Shown piece by piece: positions 21,503 through 29,409 of a stretch of 64,000 nucleotides of DNA. How positions within the stretch are numbered: the stretch's first letter is position 1; each line of letters opens with the position of its first letter. The stretch comes from Alkalispirillum mobile (GTDB taxonomy: Bacteria > Pseudomonadota > Gammaproteobacteria > Nitrococcales > Halorhodospiraceae). The position numbers were made by a program, and so were the translations under genes. The notes beneath the pieces are model-generated. The model was not told the origin of the DNA. It did not search any database and saw only the letters and a program-made list of their open reading frames with translations. The stretch is from the NCBI RefSeq assembly GCF_003664325.1, contig NZ_RCDA01000003.1:62001-126000 (forward strand), given 5' to 3'.

Positions 21503-21697
21503 GCCGGGTTGGGGTACGGGGTGGTTGGGATGGGGCTCCGAATGCGCCCCCCTTCGGGGTCCCCTGTGCTACTCGGGAAAATCGGCGGCGCGAGAACTCG
21601 CTTCGCTCAGACAGCTCGCGCCTTTTCTCCGATTTTCCCTGCGTTGCTCGGTGCGCATAAGTCGCCCCATCCCAACCACCCCGTACCCCAACCCGGC
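21503..21697. repeat. 195-bp palindromic element with perfect 34-bp terminal arms
   Basis: The 331-bp gap between ygfB and the zapB-like gene holds no reading frame of its own. It is dominated by one nested palindrome. Bases 21503-21536 are exactly repeated, inverted, at 21664-21697 (34 of 34). Inside are smaller stems: ATGCGC 21542-21547 with 21653-21658, an 11-bp GGGAAAATCGG 21575-21585 with 21629-21639, and GGCGCGAG 21587-21594 with 21615-21622, leaving a 20-nt loop. Transcribed, it would form a long hairpin. It may be a mobile non-autonomous palindrome or a strong terminator for divergent operons; copy number in the genome is unknown. Confidence 0.85.
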
Positions 21698-21767
21698 ACT
21701 GGCTTTTGCGTTGACCTGCCGGTGCGCGCACACTATATTCCGGATTAACGTCAAAAGAGGTCGTCAA

Positions 21768-21983
21768 GTGGCTGATTCCGTTGCTGAAGAGCTGATTCGC
21801 CTGGAACAGCGCGTGGAGGCGCTGCTGAAGGCGGATGCGCGGCTCAGGGAAGAGAACCGGGTGCTTCGCCAGTCGTTGGAGCAGCTCAACGGCGAGCGGG
21901 CCAGTCTGCAGGAGAAGAACGACCTGGCCCGGTCGCAGATCGAGGCCATGATCAGCCGCCTGCGCGCCATGGAACACAGCTGA
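21768..21983 (+). CDS. ZapB-like/TIGR02449 family coiled-coil protein
   Basis: A 71-residue protein that is almost entirely heptad coiled coil (LEQRVEALLKADARLREENRVLRQ and onward). It matches the small family found next to zapA in many gammaproteobacteria and often annotated as cell-division protein ZapB-like. The start is a GTG: AGAGG lies 7 nt before it, the frame upstream is palindromic non-coding sequence, and the protein then begins VADSVAEELIRLE. It is 27 bp upstream of zapA, so the two should be co-expressed and may act together at the Z ring; that function is inferred from context. Confidence 0.8.
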   Translation: MADSVAEELIRLEQRVEALLKADARLREENRVLRQSLEQLNGERASLQEKNDLARSQIEAMISRLRAMEHS

Positions 21984-22010
21984 CCTCTCATCCCCGCCGG
22001 AGACCCCAAG

Positions 22011-22295
22011 ATGACCGAACCCGTCAAGATCCAGATCCTGGACAAGGAATACATGATTGGCTGCCCCGAAGAGGAGAAGCAGGGGCTGCTGCAATCAGCC
22101 GATTATCTGCATCGGAAGATGAAGGAGATCCGGGATCGCGGCAAGGTGCTGGGTACCGATCGTATCGCGGTGATGGCGGCGCTCAACATCACCTACGAAC
22201 TGCTGGAGGCGCGCCGGGAGAACGAGAGCATGGAGGACGTCCGCCGCCGGCTCCGTGCGCTGGACCAGCGTATCGCCGAGACCACCGGCGACTGA
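22011..22295 (+). CDS. zapA: Cell-division protein ZapA
   Basis: A 94-residue ZapA, which cross-links FtsZ filaments at midcell. The N-terminal globular part contains VKIQILDKEYMIGCPEEEK and the second half (MAALNITYELLEAR onward) is the coiled-coil dimerisation helix. Length agrees with the family (about 100-109). It lies directly upstream of 6S RNA and ygfA, the zapA-ssrS-ygfA order conserved in gammaproteobacteria. Confidence 0.95.
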   Translation: MTEPVKIQILDKEYMIGCPEEEKQGLLQSADYLHRKMKEIRDRGKVLGTDRIAVMAALNITYELLEARRENESMEDVRRRLRALDQRIAETTGD

Positions 22296-22364
22296 GCGTG
22301 CGGTGTGTCGCCGCGGGCGCCGATAACACTGGACGCCGGCGGGAACCCTGGTCCATCATGGAAT

Positions 22365-22552
22365 TGCGCCCCCTGCGGTGTACGAAAGCGGGCTAAGTAT
22401 TCTTGAGCCTCAACGTGATCGCCAGGGGATAAGGCGTGGAGTGACTGGTGTGCATGTCCGCCCTGGTAGCGGAAAGCCTAAGGCGCTCCCGATATCCCCA
22501 CCTGGACCTCAGGGTTCAAGGGCGATGCCCGTACGGCACCTGTGGGGGGCGT
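22365..22552 (+). ncRNA. ssrS: 6S RNA (ssrS)
   Basis: The 305-bp gap between zapA and ygfA contains 6S RNA, which binds sigma-70 RNA polymerase as an open-promoter mimic in stationary phase. The terminal stem is formed by CGCCCCCTGCGGTG near 22367 and CACCTGTGGGGGGCG ending at 22551. Conserved internal stretches matching the E. coli RNA are AAGCGGGC, TCTTGAGCC, TGGTGTGCATG, AGCGGAAAGCCTAA and GGGTTCAAGGGCGATGCCCGTACGGCA. The position between zapA and ygfA is the classical one. The ends are estimated from the closing stem and could be off by a few bases. Confidence 0.9.
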
Positions 22553-22600
22553 CTTTTCTGCCGGAGCCGGTCGCCCGACCGCTCTGGTATCCTCTCCTTA

Positions 22601-23236
22601 ATGTCCGCTGTTGCCCCCGAAAAACCGTTGGACCGCCAGCGCCTCCGCCAGATGATGCGCGCCCGTCGTCGTGCGCAGCCCCTGGCCGTGCGTCGCAAGG
22701 CCGCCCGAGCCCTGGCCCGACGCGTCTCGCGTCACCCGTTGCTGCGCAATGTGCGCCGGCTCGCCGCCTTTCTGCCCGCCGATGGCGAGATGGACCCGCG
22801 TCCGCTGGTGCACCGGCTGCACCGGCGGGGGGTCCGCGTCTACCTGCCGGTGGTCCGGCCCGGTACCCGCGTGCTGCGCTTCCGCGCCTGGCGCCCCGGC
22901 CAAGCGTTGCGCCGCAACCGCTTCGGTATACCGGAGCCGCTGCCGAACAGCACCCCGTTGCTCCGCCCGGTTGAGCTGGACCTGGTGCTGACCCCGCTGG
23001 TGGCGTTCGACGGGAGGGGCGGCCGGCTGGGGATGGGGGGCGGTTTCTACGATGCCAGTTTTGCCTTTCTTGGCCGCTGGCGCTGGCGTACCCACCCCCG
23101 CCTGGTGGGCGTGGCCTGGTCCTTCCAGTGTGTGCCGGAGCTGCCACTCGCGCCCTGGGATATCCCGCTGCACGGGGTGGCGACGGAGCGGGGCATCCAG
23201 GTGGTTGGCAACGGGGGCGTTACGCGGCGTCGCTGA
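22601..23236 (+). CDS. ygfA: 5-formyltetrahydrofolate cyclo-ligase (YgfA)
   Basis: A 211-residue enzyme that converts 5-formyl-THF to 5,10-methenyl-THF with ATP. The signature GGRLGMGGGFYD (phosphate-binding loop plus the substrate tyrosine) is clear, as are LRQMMRARRRA at the N-terminus and VGVAWSFQ near the end. Length fits the family (about 180-210). The start MSAVAPEK was chosen because the upstream in-frame codons lie within 6S RNA; no clear ribosome site precedes it. It probably shares the 6S transcript, as in E. coli where 6S RNA is processed from a longer ssrS-ygfA RNA. Confidence 0.9.
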   Translation: MSAVAPEKPLDRQRLRQMMRARRRAQPLAVRRKAARALARRVSRHPLLRNVRRLAAFLPADGEMDPRPLVHRLHRRGVRVYLPVVRPGTRVLRFRAWRPGQALRRNRFGIPEPLPNSTPLLRPVELDLVLTPLVAFDGRGGRLGMGGGFYDASFAFLGRWRWRTHPRLVGVAWSFQCVPELPLAPWDIPLHGVATERGIQVVGNGGVTRRR

Positions 23237-23317
23237 GGAGCGGGGTTTTCGCCGGCGGACAACGCTGGCCCGGCTGTGCAAAACTAGCGCTCGTCATTCT
23301 TCCGACGGGGGGAGCCC

Positions 23318-23794
23318 ATGAACTACTGGCTGATGAAGTCCGAGCCGGACGAGTTCGGTATCGAGGACCTGAAGCAGCGCCCGGACCAGACCGAGCCCTG
23401 GGACGGGGTGCGCAACTACCAGGCGCGCAACATGATGCGCGACCAGATGAAGGTGGGGGATCTGGCCTTCTTCTACCACTCGAACACCAAGCCGCCGGGC
23501 ATCGTCGGGGTCGTGGAGGTCGTGCGCGAGGGTTACCCCGACCCGACCCAGTTCGACCCCGATGACAAGCATTACGACCCCAAAAGTGACCCGGACAAGC
23601 CGCGCTGGTATCTGGTGGACGTGACGTTCAAGCAGATGCTGCCGCGCAAGGTTACGCTGCACGAGCTGAAAGCGCAGCCGCAGTTGGAGGGCATGAAGCT
23701 GCTGGCGCGGGGCAATCGGCTGTCCGTCATGCCGGTGGCGCCTGAGCATTGGGACTACATCCTGCAGCTGGCAGAGCAGGACCCGGAAGGCTGA
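23318..23794 (+). CDS. EVE-domain protein
   Basis: A 158-residue single-domain EVE (PUA-like) protein. Typical features are MNYWLMKSEPDEF at the start, WDGVRNYQARNMMRD, DLAFFYHSN and GNRLSVMPV. EVE domains are related to the YTH/PUA fold and are thought to read modified bases in nucleic acids. In gammaproteobacteria the stand-alone gene is often found after zapA-ssrS-ygfA, as here. The substrate modification is not known. The ATG follows GGGGGGAG. Confidence 0.93.
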   Translation: MNYWLMKSEPDEFGIEDLKQRPDQTEPWDGVRNYQARNMMRDQMKVGDLAFFYHSNTKPPGIVGVVEVVREGYPDPTQFDPDDKHYDPKSDPDKPRWYLVDVTFKQMLPRKVTLHELKAQPQLEGMKLLARGNRLSVMPVAPEHWDYILQLAEQDPEG

Positions 23795-23838
23795 ACCGCG
23801 CAGGCCCGCACGCACCAAGCGGGGCGGCGGGCAGAACG

Positions 23839-23866
23839 CGGACGGGGGCGCAGCGGCCCCCGTCCG
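23839..23866. terminator. 11-bp GC-rich hairpin between convergent genes
   Basis: A perfect 11-bp stem (CGGACGGGGGC at 23839-23849 with its complement at 23856-23866) and a 6-nt loop, 45 bp after the EVE stop and 22 bp beyond the cold-shock stop. It probably ends transcription from both sides. No T-run is present. Confidence 0.6.
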
Positions 23867-23887
23867 GACGTGCAGGTCGAGGCGGGC

Positions 23888-24097
23888 TCAGATCGCCGCC
23901 ACGTCCTCCGCCTGCAGGCCCTTGGGGCCGCGAACCACGTTGAACTCCACCTGCTGGCCCTCGTCCAACGAGCGGAAGCCCTCCCCGCGGATCGCGCGGA
24001 AGTGCACGAACACATCTTCACCCTGCGGGCGCTGGATGAAGCCAAACCCCTTGGCGTTATCAAACCATTTGACCGTACCGGTCTCGCGTTCTGCCAT
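23888..24097 (-). CDS. Cold-shock domain protein (CspA family)
   Basis: A 69-residue single OB-fold RNA-binding protein. RNP1 is KGFGFIQ and RNP2 is DVFVHF, both intact. It begins [12 protein letters not shown] with AGAGG 8 nt upstream; codons in frame further upstream are leader. CspA-like proteins unfold RNA and act as antiterminators or chaperones. The 223-bp space to the divergent hydrolase contains a long leader and small palindromes, consistent with the long regulated 5' UTR common for csp mRNAs, although no specific thermosensor could be proved. Confidence 0.93.
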   Translation of the reverse strand: MAERETGTVKWFDNAKGFGFIQRPQGEDVFVHFRAIRGEGFRSLDEGQQVEFNVVRGPKGLQAEDVAAI

Positions 24098-24320
24098 GAC
24101 AGCAACCTCTGAAAACCTTGACGTAAAACGTTCCCGCCGGGTTTCAGGCTTGGCGCGGGCTGGCTGAGAGGCTGCAGAACACACGATGCACTCGAGGGAT
24201 TCGGCAGTCCTGAGTCAGACTGGTCAAGCATGTCACCCGACTTTTGCCATATTGGCAGACTGTCGCGAATAATCAACGTCGGATTCCCGACAGCTTTTCC
24301 GGTCGAATCACGGAGATAGC

Positions 24321-25145
24321 ATGCTTAGAGCAGTCCTGATCATCGGTGGTACGGTCCTGCTGGCCTGGTTGGCGCTGACCCTCATCATGGCGTTGGGCCA
24401 GAATCGGCTGGTCTTCCTGCCCCACATCCCGGGCCGGGAGCTCGACGCCACCCCGGAGGCCCGCGACCTGGTCTACGAGGACGTGGAGCTGGAGACCCGC
24501 GACGGCGTGCGCCTGCACGGCTGGTGGCTGCCGCACGCCGAGCCGCGCGGCAGCCTGCTGTTCCTGCACGGGAATGCGGGCAATATCTCCCATCGGCTGG
24601 ACTCGCTGGAGATCTTCCATCAGTTGGGGGTATCGGTGCTGATCATCGACTACCGCGGCTATGGGCGCAGCGAGGGCAGCCCCAGCGAGCCCGGGGTCTA
24701 CAAGGATGCCGAGGCGGCGCTGGCTTGGCTGCAGGCCGAGCAGGGGGTGTCGGCGGAGGAGCTGATCCTTTTCGGCCGCTCGCTGGGGGCGGCGGTGGCA
24801 GCGCGCACCGCGGCAGAACACGGCGCCCGGGGGTTGATCGTGGAGTCGGCCTTCACCAGCGCGCCGGACCTGGGGGCGGAGCTGTACCCCTTCCTGCCGG
24901 TCCGCCTGCTGGCGCGGCTGGAGCTGGATACGCGCGCGGCGGTGGGGCGGGTGGATGCCCCCACGCTGGTGGTCCACAGTCGTCAGGACGATATCGTGCC
25001 CTTCCACCACGGTGAGGCCCTTTACCAGGCCGCGGCTGAACCGGTGGGGCTGCTCGAACTGCGGGGCGATCACAACACCGGGTTTCTGGTCAGCCGGGAC
25101 GACTACATGGCCGGGCTGGACGACTTTCTCGACCGTCTGCCTTGA
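24321..25145 (+). CDS. Alpha/beta hydrolase, Bem46/ABHD17-like
   Basis: A 274-residue membrane-anchored serine hydrolase. One N-terminal transmembrane helix (about residues 3-27) is followed by an alpha/beta hydrolase fold with oxyanion segment FLHGNAGN, the nucleophile elbow FGRSLGAA (Ser), the acid residue in SRQDDIVPF and the histidine in GDHNTGF. This pattern is that of the Bem46/ABHD13/ABHD17 group. The substrate (a lipid, thioester or ester) is not predictable. It is divergent from the cold-shock gene and 79 bp upstream of gor on the same strand. Confidence 0.88.
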   Translation: MLRAVLIIGGTVLLAWLALTLIMALGQNRLVFLPHIPGRELDATPEARDLVYEDVELETRDGVRLHGWWLPHAEPRGSLLFLHGNAGNISHRLDSLEIFHQLGVSVLIIDYRGYGRSEGSPSEPGVYKDAEAALAWLQAEQGVSAEELILFGRSLGAAVAARTAAEHGARGLIVESAFTSAPDLGAELYPFLPVRLLARLELDTRAAVGRVDAPTLVVHSRQDDIVPFHHGEALYQAAAEPVGLLELRGDHNTGFLVSRDDYMAGLDDFLDRLP

Positions 25146-25224
25146 AACCGGCGCCGGTCACCGTCATGTCACAATGATCGCCTTGGCCGGCATGGCCTAA
25201 CCAGAACAAAAGGGGAACTTGCCA

Positions 25225-26580
25225 ATGGAACAGCATTTTGACCTGTTGGTTGTCGGGGGCGGCAGCGGTGGCATGGCCACGGCGCGCCGGGCGGCCAGTT
25301 ACGGGGCCAGAGTGGCCCTGGTCGAGCGCTCCCGCCTCGGCGGGACCTGCGTCAACGTGGGCTGTGTTCCCAAAAAGGTCATGTGGAACGCCGCCCACAC
25401 GGCCGATGCCCTGCACCGGGCGGCCGATTACGGGTTCCAGGTGGGCCCGGCGGCGCTGGACTGGGGCGAGCTGAAGAGCCGGCGCGATGCCTATATCCGG
25501 CGGCTGAACGGCATCTACGGGCGCAACATCGACAAGGCGGGCATCACCCTGCTGGAAGGCGACGCCCGGCTGGTGGACGCCCGCACCGTCGAGGTGGCCG
25601 GTGCCCGTTACACCGCCAGTCACATCCTCGTGGCTACCGGCGGTCGGCCGAGTCGGCCCGATATCCCGGGCCAGGAACTGGGCATCGACTCCGACGGCTT
25701 CTTCGAGTTGGCCGAGCAGCCGCGCCGGGTGGCGGTGGTGGGCGCCGGTTACATCGCGGTGGAACTGGCCGGCGTGCTGCACCACCTGGGTACGCAGGCC
25801 GATCTGGTAGTGCGGCGCGAGGCACCGCTGCGCAGTTTCGACCCGCTGATCCGTGACAGCCTGCTGGAGGCGATGGAGCAGGATGGCATCACCGTGCAGA
25901 CCCATTCCGTGCCCAAGGCGCTGGAACGGGCGGATGACGGCACCCTGACCCTGGAGCTGGAGGATGGCCGCCACATTGGTGGTTACGACCAGGTCATCTG
26001 GGCGATCGGCCGCGACCTGTGCACGGATGGCCTGGGGCTGGAGGCCGCCGGGGTGGAACGTAATGGTGATGGCAGTATCCCCGTCAACGCCTACCAGGAG
26101 ACCAACATACAGGGTATCTACGCGGTGGGGGATATCATCGGCCACCATCCGCTCACGCCCGTGGCCATCGCCGCTGGTCGTCGGCTGGCCGACCGCCTTT
26201 TCGGCGGGCAGGCGGACCGCCACCTGGACTATCAATGCGTACCCACGGTGGTCTTCAGCCACCCGCCCATCGGCACGGTGGGACTCACCGAGCCCGAGGC
26301 CCGCGAGCAATACGGCGAGGAGGAGGTCGAGGTCTTTACCACGCGCTTTGTCGCCATGGATTACGCCATGGGCGATGACAAGCGGCGCAGCGCCATGAAG
26401 CTGGTAACGGTGGGCGATAACCGTCGGGTGGTGGGTGCCCACCTGTTCGGGGTGGGTTCGGACGAGATGCTGCAGGGGTTCGCCGTGGCCATACGCATGG
26501 GCGCCACCAAGCAGGATCTGGACGACACCGTCGCCATCCACCCCACAGCCGCGGAAGAGCTGGTCACCCTGCCGGGTTGA
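25225..26580 (+). CDS. gor: Glutathione reductase
   Basis: A 451-residue flavoprotein disulfide reductase that keeps glutathione reduced. The FAD motif is VVGGGSGGMATA; the redox disulfide is Cys42-Cys47 in GGTCVNVGCVPKK. The NADPH domain has VGAGYIAVELAGVL followed by VRREAPLRSFD, whose arginines are the known NADPH-specific residues of E. coli Gor. The active-site His-Glu pair is in AIHPTAAEELVTLPG. Length equals E. coli Gor (450). The ATG was chosen over a TTG two codons earlier. prlC follows; gor and prlC are near neighbours in E. coli too. Confidence 0.96.
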   Translation: MEQHFDLLVVGGGSGGMATARRAASYGARVALVERSRLGGTCVNVGCVPKKVMWNAAHTADALHRAADYGFQVGPAALDWGELKSRRDAYIRRLNGIYGRNIDKAGITLLEGDARLVDARTVEVAGARYTASHILVATGGRPSRPDIPGQELGIDSDGFFELAEQPRRVAVVGAGYIAVELAGVLHHLGTQADLVVRREAPLRSFDPLIRDSLLEAMEQDGITVQTHSVPKALERADDGTLTLELEDGRHIGGYDQVIWAIGRDLCTDGLGLEAAGVERNGDGSIPVNAYQETNIQGIYAVGDIIGHHPLTPVAIAAGRRLADRLFGGQADRHLDYQCVPTVVFSHPPIGTVGLTEPEAREQYGEEEVEVFTTRFVAMDYAMGDDKRRSAMKLVTVGDNRRVVGAHLFGVGSDEMLQGFAVAIRMGATKQDLDDTVAIHPTAAEELVTLPG

Positions 26581-26677
26581 GGGCTGGGTGGGGGTGCTGG
26601 CCGGTAATCATCTTTAGCTGGCGGTCCGACCGGACAATGGCCGGGCCGCCCCGATTCATCGAATGAGAGAGACAACA

Positions 26678-28717
26678 ATGACCGATAACCCGCTGCTGCG
26701 TGACGACCCGTTGCCCCCCTTTCCCGAGATCCAGCCCGAGCACGTGGAGCCGGCCGTCGACCAGCTGCTGGCCGAGTGCCGGCAGACCCTAAAAGACGTG
26801 CTGGCGAAGGGCGACTGGACCTGGGACGGCCTGGTGGCGCCGCTGGAGGCCACCGAAGAGCGGCTGAACCGTGCCTGGTCGCCCGTCTCGCACATGAACT
26901 CGGTGGTCAACACCGAGGAAATGCGGGCCGCATACAACGCCTGTCTGCCCAAGCTCAGCGCCTATGCTACTGAGGTGGGGCAGAACACCGAGCTGTGCGC
27001 CGCCTTCCAGGCCCTGCGCGACAGCGACGACTACCCGCGCCTGGACAGCGCTCAGCAGCGTACCGTGGACAACGCCCTGCGCGATTTCCGCCTCTCCGGC
27101 GTCGACCTGCCCCAGGACAAGAAAGAGCGCTACGGCGAGATCGCCCAGCGGTTGTCCGAGCTCTCCTCGAAGTTTGGTGAGAACGTGCTGGATGCCACCA
27201 ACGCCTGGCACAAGGACCTGCCCGACGCCGATGCCCTGGCCGGGCTGCCCGAGTCCGCCCTGGCGCTGGCCCGGCAGGCCGCCGAGCGGGCCGGGGTGGC
27301 GGGTTACCGGATCAACCTGGAGTTTCCCAGCTTCTTCGCCGTCATCACCTACGCGGAAGACCGGGCGCTGCGCCGCGAGGCCTACGAGGCCTGGAGCACC
27401 CGCGCGTCCGAGCTGGGCCCCCATGGCGGCGAGTGGGACAACCTGCCGCTGATGGAGGAGATCCTGGCATTGCGCCACGAGAAGGCGCAGTTGCTGGGCT
27501 ACGCCCATTACGCTGAACTCTCCCTGGCGAAGAAGATGGCCGGTTCCACCGATGAGGTGCTCGGTTTCCTCAACGACCTGGCCGAGCGCGCCAGGCCCCG
27601 CGCCGAGGAGGATCTGGCGGAGCTTCGCCGGTTCGCGGCCGGCGAACTGGGGCTGGATGAGATGGAGCCCTGGGATATCCCCTACGCCTCCGAGAAGCTC
27701 CGCCAGGCCCGTTTCGAGCTCTCGGACGAGGACTTGCGCCCCTATTTCCCCGCCGACCGGGTGATGGCGGGGCTGTTCGAGGTGGTGCAGCGGCTCTATG
27801 GGCTGCGCATTGAGGAGCGCGCGGGCGTGCCCACCTGGCACGAGGACGTGCGCTACTACGAGATCCGCGATCCGGACGGGGCGCTGCGCGGCGCTTTCTA
27901 TACCGATCTCTACGCCCGTCCGCACAAGCGGGGTGGGGCCTGGATGGACGAGTGCCGGGCGCGGATGCGGCAGGGCGACCGGGTGCAGGCGCCGGTGGCT
28001 TACCTGACCTGCAACTTCACCCCGGCAGTGGGCGATCAGCCCGCGCTGCTGACCCACGGCGAGGTGATCACCCTGTTCCATGAGTTCGGCCACGGCCTGC
28101 ACCACATGCTGACGCGGGTGGAGGCGCCGGCAGTGGCCGGCATTCGGGGTGTGGCCTGGGATGCGGTGGAGCTGCCCAGCCAGTTCATGGAGAACTGGTG
28201 CTGGGAGCGCGAGGCGCTGGATCTTTTCGCGGCCCACCACGAGACGGGCGAGCCCATACCGGATGAGCTCTTCCAGCGCATGAAGGCGGCGCGCAACTTC
28301 CAGTCCGCCATGCAAATGGTGCGGCAGCTGGAGTTCTCCCTGTTCGACTTCCGGCTGCACGCGGAGTACGACCCGGCGCAGGGGGCACGTATTTACCCGC
28401 TGCTGGAGGAGGTGCGCGATCAGGTGGCGGTGGTTCGGCCGCCGGAGTGGAACCGGTTTGCCAACAGCTTCGGCCATATCTTCGCCGGCGGGTACGCGGC
28501 CGGTTACTACAGCTACAAATGGGCCGAGGTGCTGTCCGCGGACGCCTACTCCCGGTTCGAGGAGGAGGGCATCTTCAGCCAGGAGGCCGGGCGCGAGTTC
28601 ATGACCCACATCCTGGAGAAGGGCGGTTCCGAGGACCCGATGGTGCTGTTCCGCAACTTCCGCGGACGTGAACCGCGGATCGACGCCCTGTTGCGCCACT
28701 CCGGGCTGGCGGCTTAG
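26678..28717 (+). CDS. prlC: Oligopeptidase A
   Basis: A 679-residue M3-family zinc metallopeptidase that degrades cytoplasmic peptides, including cleaved signal peptides. The zinc site HEFGHGLHHML gives His468, Glu469 and His472, with a third ligand expected in the following EL(P)SQFMENW segment. Length matches E. coli PrlC (680). The ATG with GAGAG 7 nt upstream was preferred to one five codons earlier. The end of the gene is 30 bp from the convergent RAYT gene. Confidence 0.96.
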   Translation: MTDNPLLRDDPLPPFPEIQPEHVEPAVDQLLAECRQTLKDVLAKGDWTWDGLVAPLEATEERLNRAWSPVSHMNSVVNTEEMRAAYNACLPKLSAYATEVGQNTELCAAFQALRDSDDYPRLDSAQQRTVDNALRDFRLSGVDLPQDKKERYGEIAQRLSELSSKFGENVLDATNAWHKDLPDADALAGLPESALALARQAAERAGVAGYRINLEFPSFFAVITYAEDRALRREAYEAWSTRASELGPHGGEWDNLPLMEEILALRHEKAQLLGYAHYAELSLAKKMAGSTDEVLGFLNDLAERARPRAEEDLAELRRFAAGELGLDEMEPWDIPYASEKLRQARFELSDEDLRPYFPADRVMAGLFEVVQRLYGLRIEERAGVPTWHEDVRYYEIRDPDGALRGAFYTDLYARPHKRGGAWMDECRARMRQGDRVQAPVAYLTCNFTPAVGDQPALLTHGEVITLFHEFGHGLHHMLTRVEAPAVAGIRGVAWDAVELPSQFMENWCWEREALDLFAAHHETGEPIPDELFQRMKAARNFQSAMQMVRQLEFSLFDFRLHAEYDPAQGARIYPLLEEVRDQVAVVRPPEWNRFANSFGHIFAGGYAAGYYSYKWAEVLSADAYSRFEEEGIFSQEAGREFMTHILEKGGSEDPMVLFRNFRGREPRIDALLRHSGLAA

Positions 28718-28747
28718 TACTCGTCTCCGCTTGAAAGGCCCGGGGCT

Positions 28748-29260
28748 TCAAGACGGCTGGGGCGGGCGCAGCGCGGACTGCCGAGCGTCCGCCTGCTCCG
28801 CCTGCTCCGCCTGCCAGTCCGGCGGGTACAGCCCCCGCTCCACCCAGAACCGGAACGAGCTCTGCGGCCAGTCCCGGGGCGCGGCCACCAGCCCGTGGCG
28901 CACCGGGTCTGCGTGCAGCCGGTCCAGGGCGGCCTGCAGGGCCGCGACCGAGTCCAGCGGGCGAGACCGGACCTCCTGCGCCCAGAACCCGCGCAGCCCC
29001 GCCCGCCGCGATACACGCAACTTCACCCGCCGCCAACGCCCAGCGTAATCACTGTCGGGCAGCGTCCACACCGCATGCAGATGGTCCGGCAGCACCACCG
29101 TGCCGAGAACGCGGAAGGGCTGCTCGCGCATCACCTGGCGCAGTGCCGTGCGCAGATACTGCACCTGCAAGGGGTTTCGGAAATGGGGCTGGCGCCGCCC
29201 GGTGGCAAGGGTAAAAAAGAAGGTGCAGCCGGGCCGGTAGAGGGGTTCGAGTCCATTCAT
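28748..29260 (-). CDS. REP-associated tyrosine transposase-like protein (RAYT), catalytic Tyr absent
   Basis: A 170-residue protein of the Y1/HUH transposase superfamily, RAYT group. The HUH motif is present as His60-Leu-His62 in VVLPDHLHAVW. The downstream block DPVRHGLVAAPRDWPQSSF is typical of RAYTs, which usually read DYIHYNPVKHGLV; the nucleophilic tyrosine of that block is replaced by Arg114 (DRLHADPVRHG). RAYTs act on REP palindromes and are usually single-copy domesticated enzymes. With the tyrosine gone, this copy may bind but not cut DNA, or be decaying. A small REP-like hairpin lies just upstream of its start. It is isolated between prlC and ubiD. Confidence 0.82.
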   Translation of the reverse strand: MNGLEPLYRPGCTFFFTLATGRRQPHFRNPLQVQYLRTALRQVMREQPFRVLGTVVLPDHLHAVWTLPDSDYAGRWRRVKLRVSRRAGLRGFWAQEVRSRPLDSVAALQAALDRLHADPVRHGLVAAPRDWPQSSFRFWVERGLYPPDWQAEQAEQADARQSALRPPQPS

Positions 29261-29282
29261 GGCATCCTGCCTGGGTCCTTGG

Positions 29283-29300
29283 GGGCGCATCCATGCGCCC
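29283..29300. repeat. REP-like hairpin upstream of the RAYT gene
   Basis: A perfect 8-bp stem (GGGCGCAT / ATGCGCCC) with a 2-nt loop, 22 bp upstream of the RAYT start. RAYT genes are typically flanked by the REP hairpins they act upon, so this is a candidate REP. Only one clear copy is visible here. Confidence 0.5.
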
Positions 29301-29409
29301 GGGGTTTTCATGGCCACTAGACTAGCAGAGGCGCGCCGTGTCGGCCCGGCTGTCCGATCTTGCCCGGGTGTTATCATCTCCCGACCGTCCCACTCAAGAA
29401 GGAAGGCCC

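Noticed and set aside
19352-21748. A 798-codon open frame antisense to ubiH, pepP and ygfB
   Set aside because: It spans several conserved genes and the palindromic element and has no homology-like motif; it is a GC-driven shadow.
21435-21767. N-terminal extension of the zapB-like gene through the palindrome
   Set aside because: The peptide is translation of a palindromic non-coding element; a GTG with a ribosome site fits the family start.
22448-22600. N-terminal extension of ygfA
   Set aside because: These bases are part of 6S RNA and its tail, so the ATG at 22601 was used instead.
28730-28752. Hairpin CTTGAA/TTCAAG between prlC and the RAYT gene
   Set aside because: Only a 6-bp stem with an 11-nt loop, overlapping the RAYT stop codon; too weak to call a terminator or REP.
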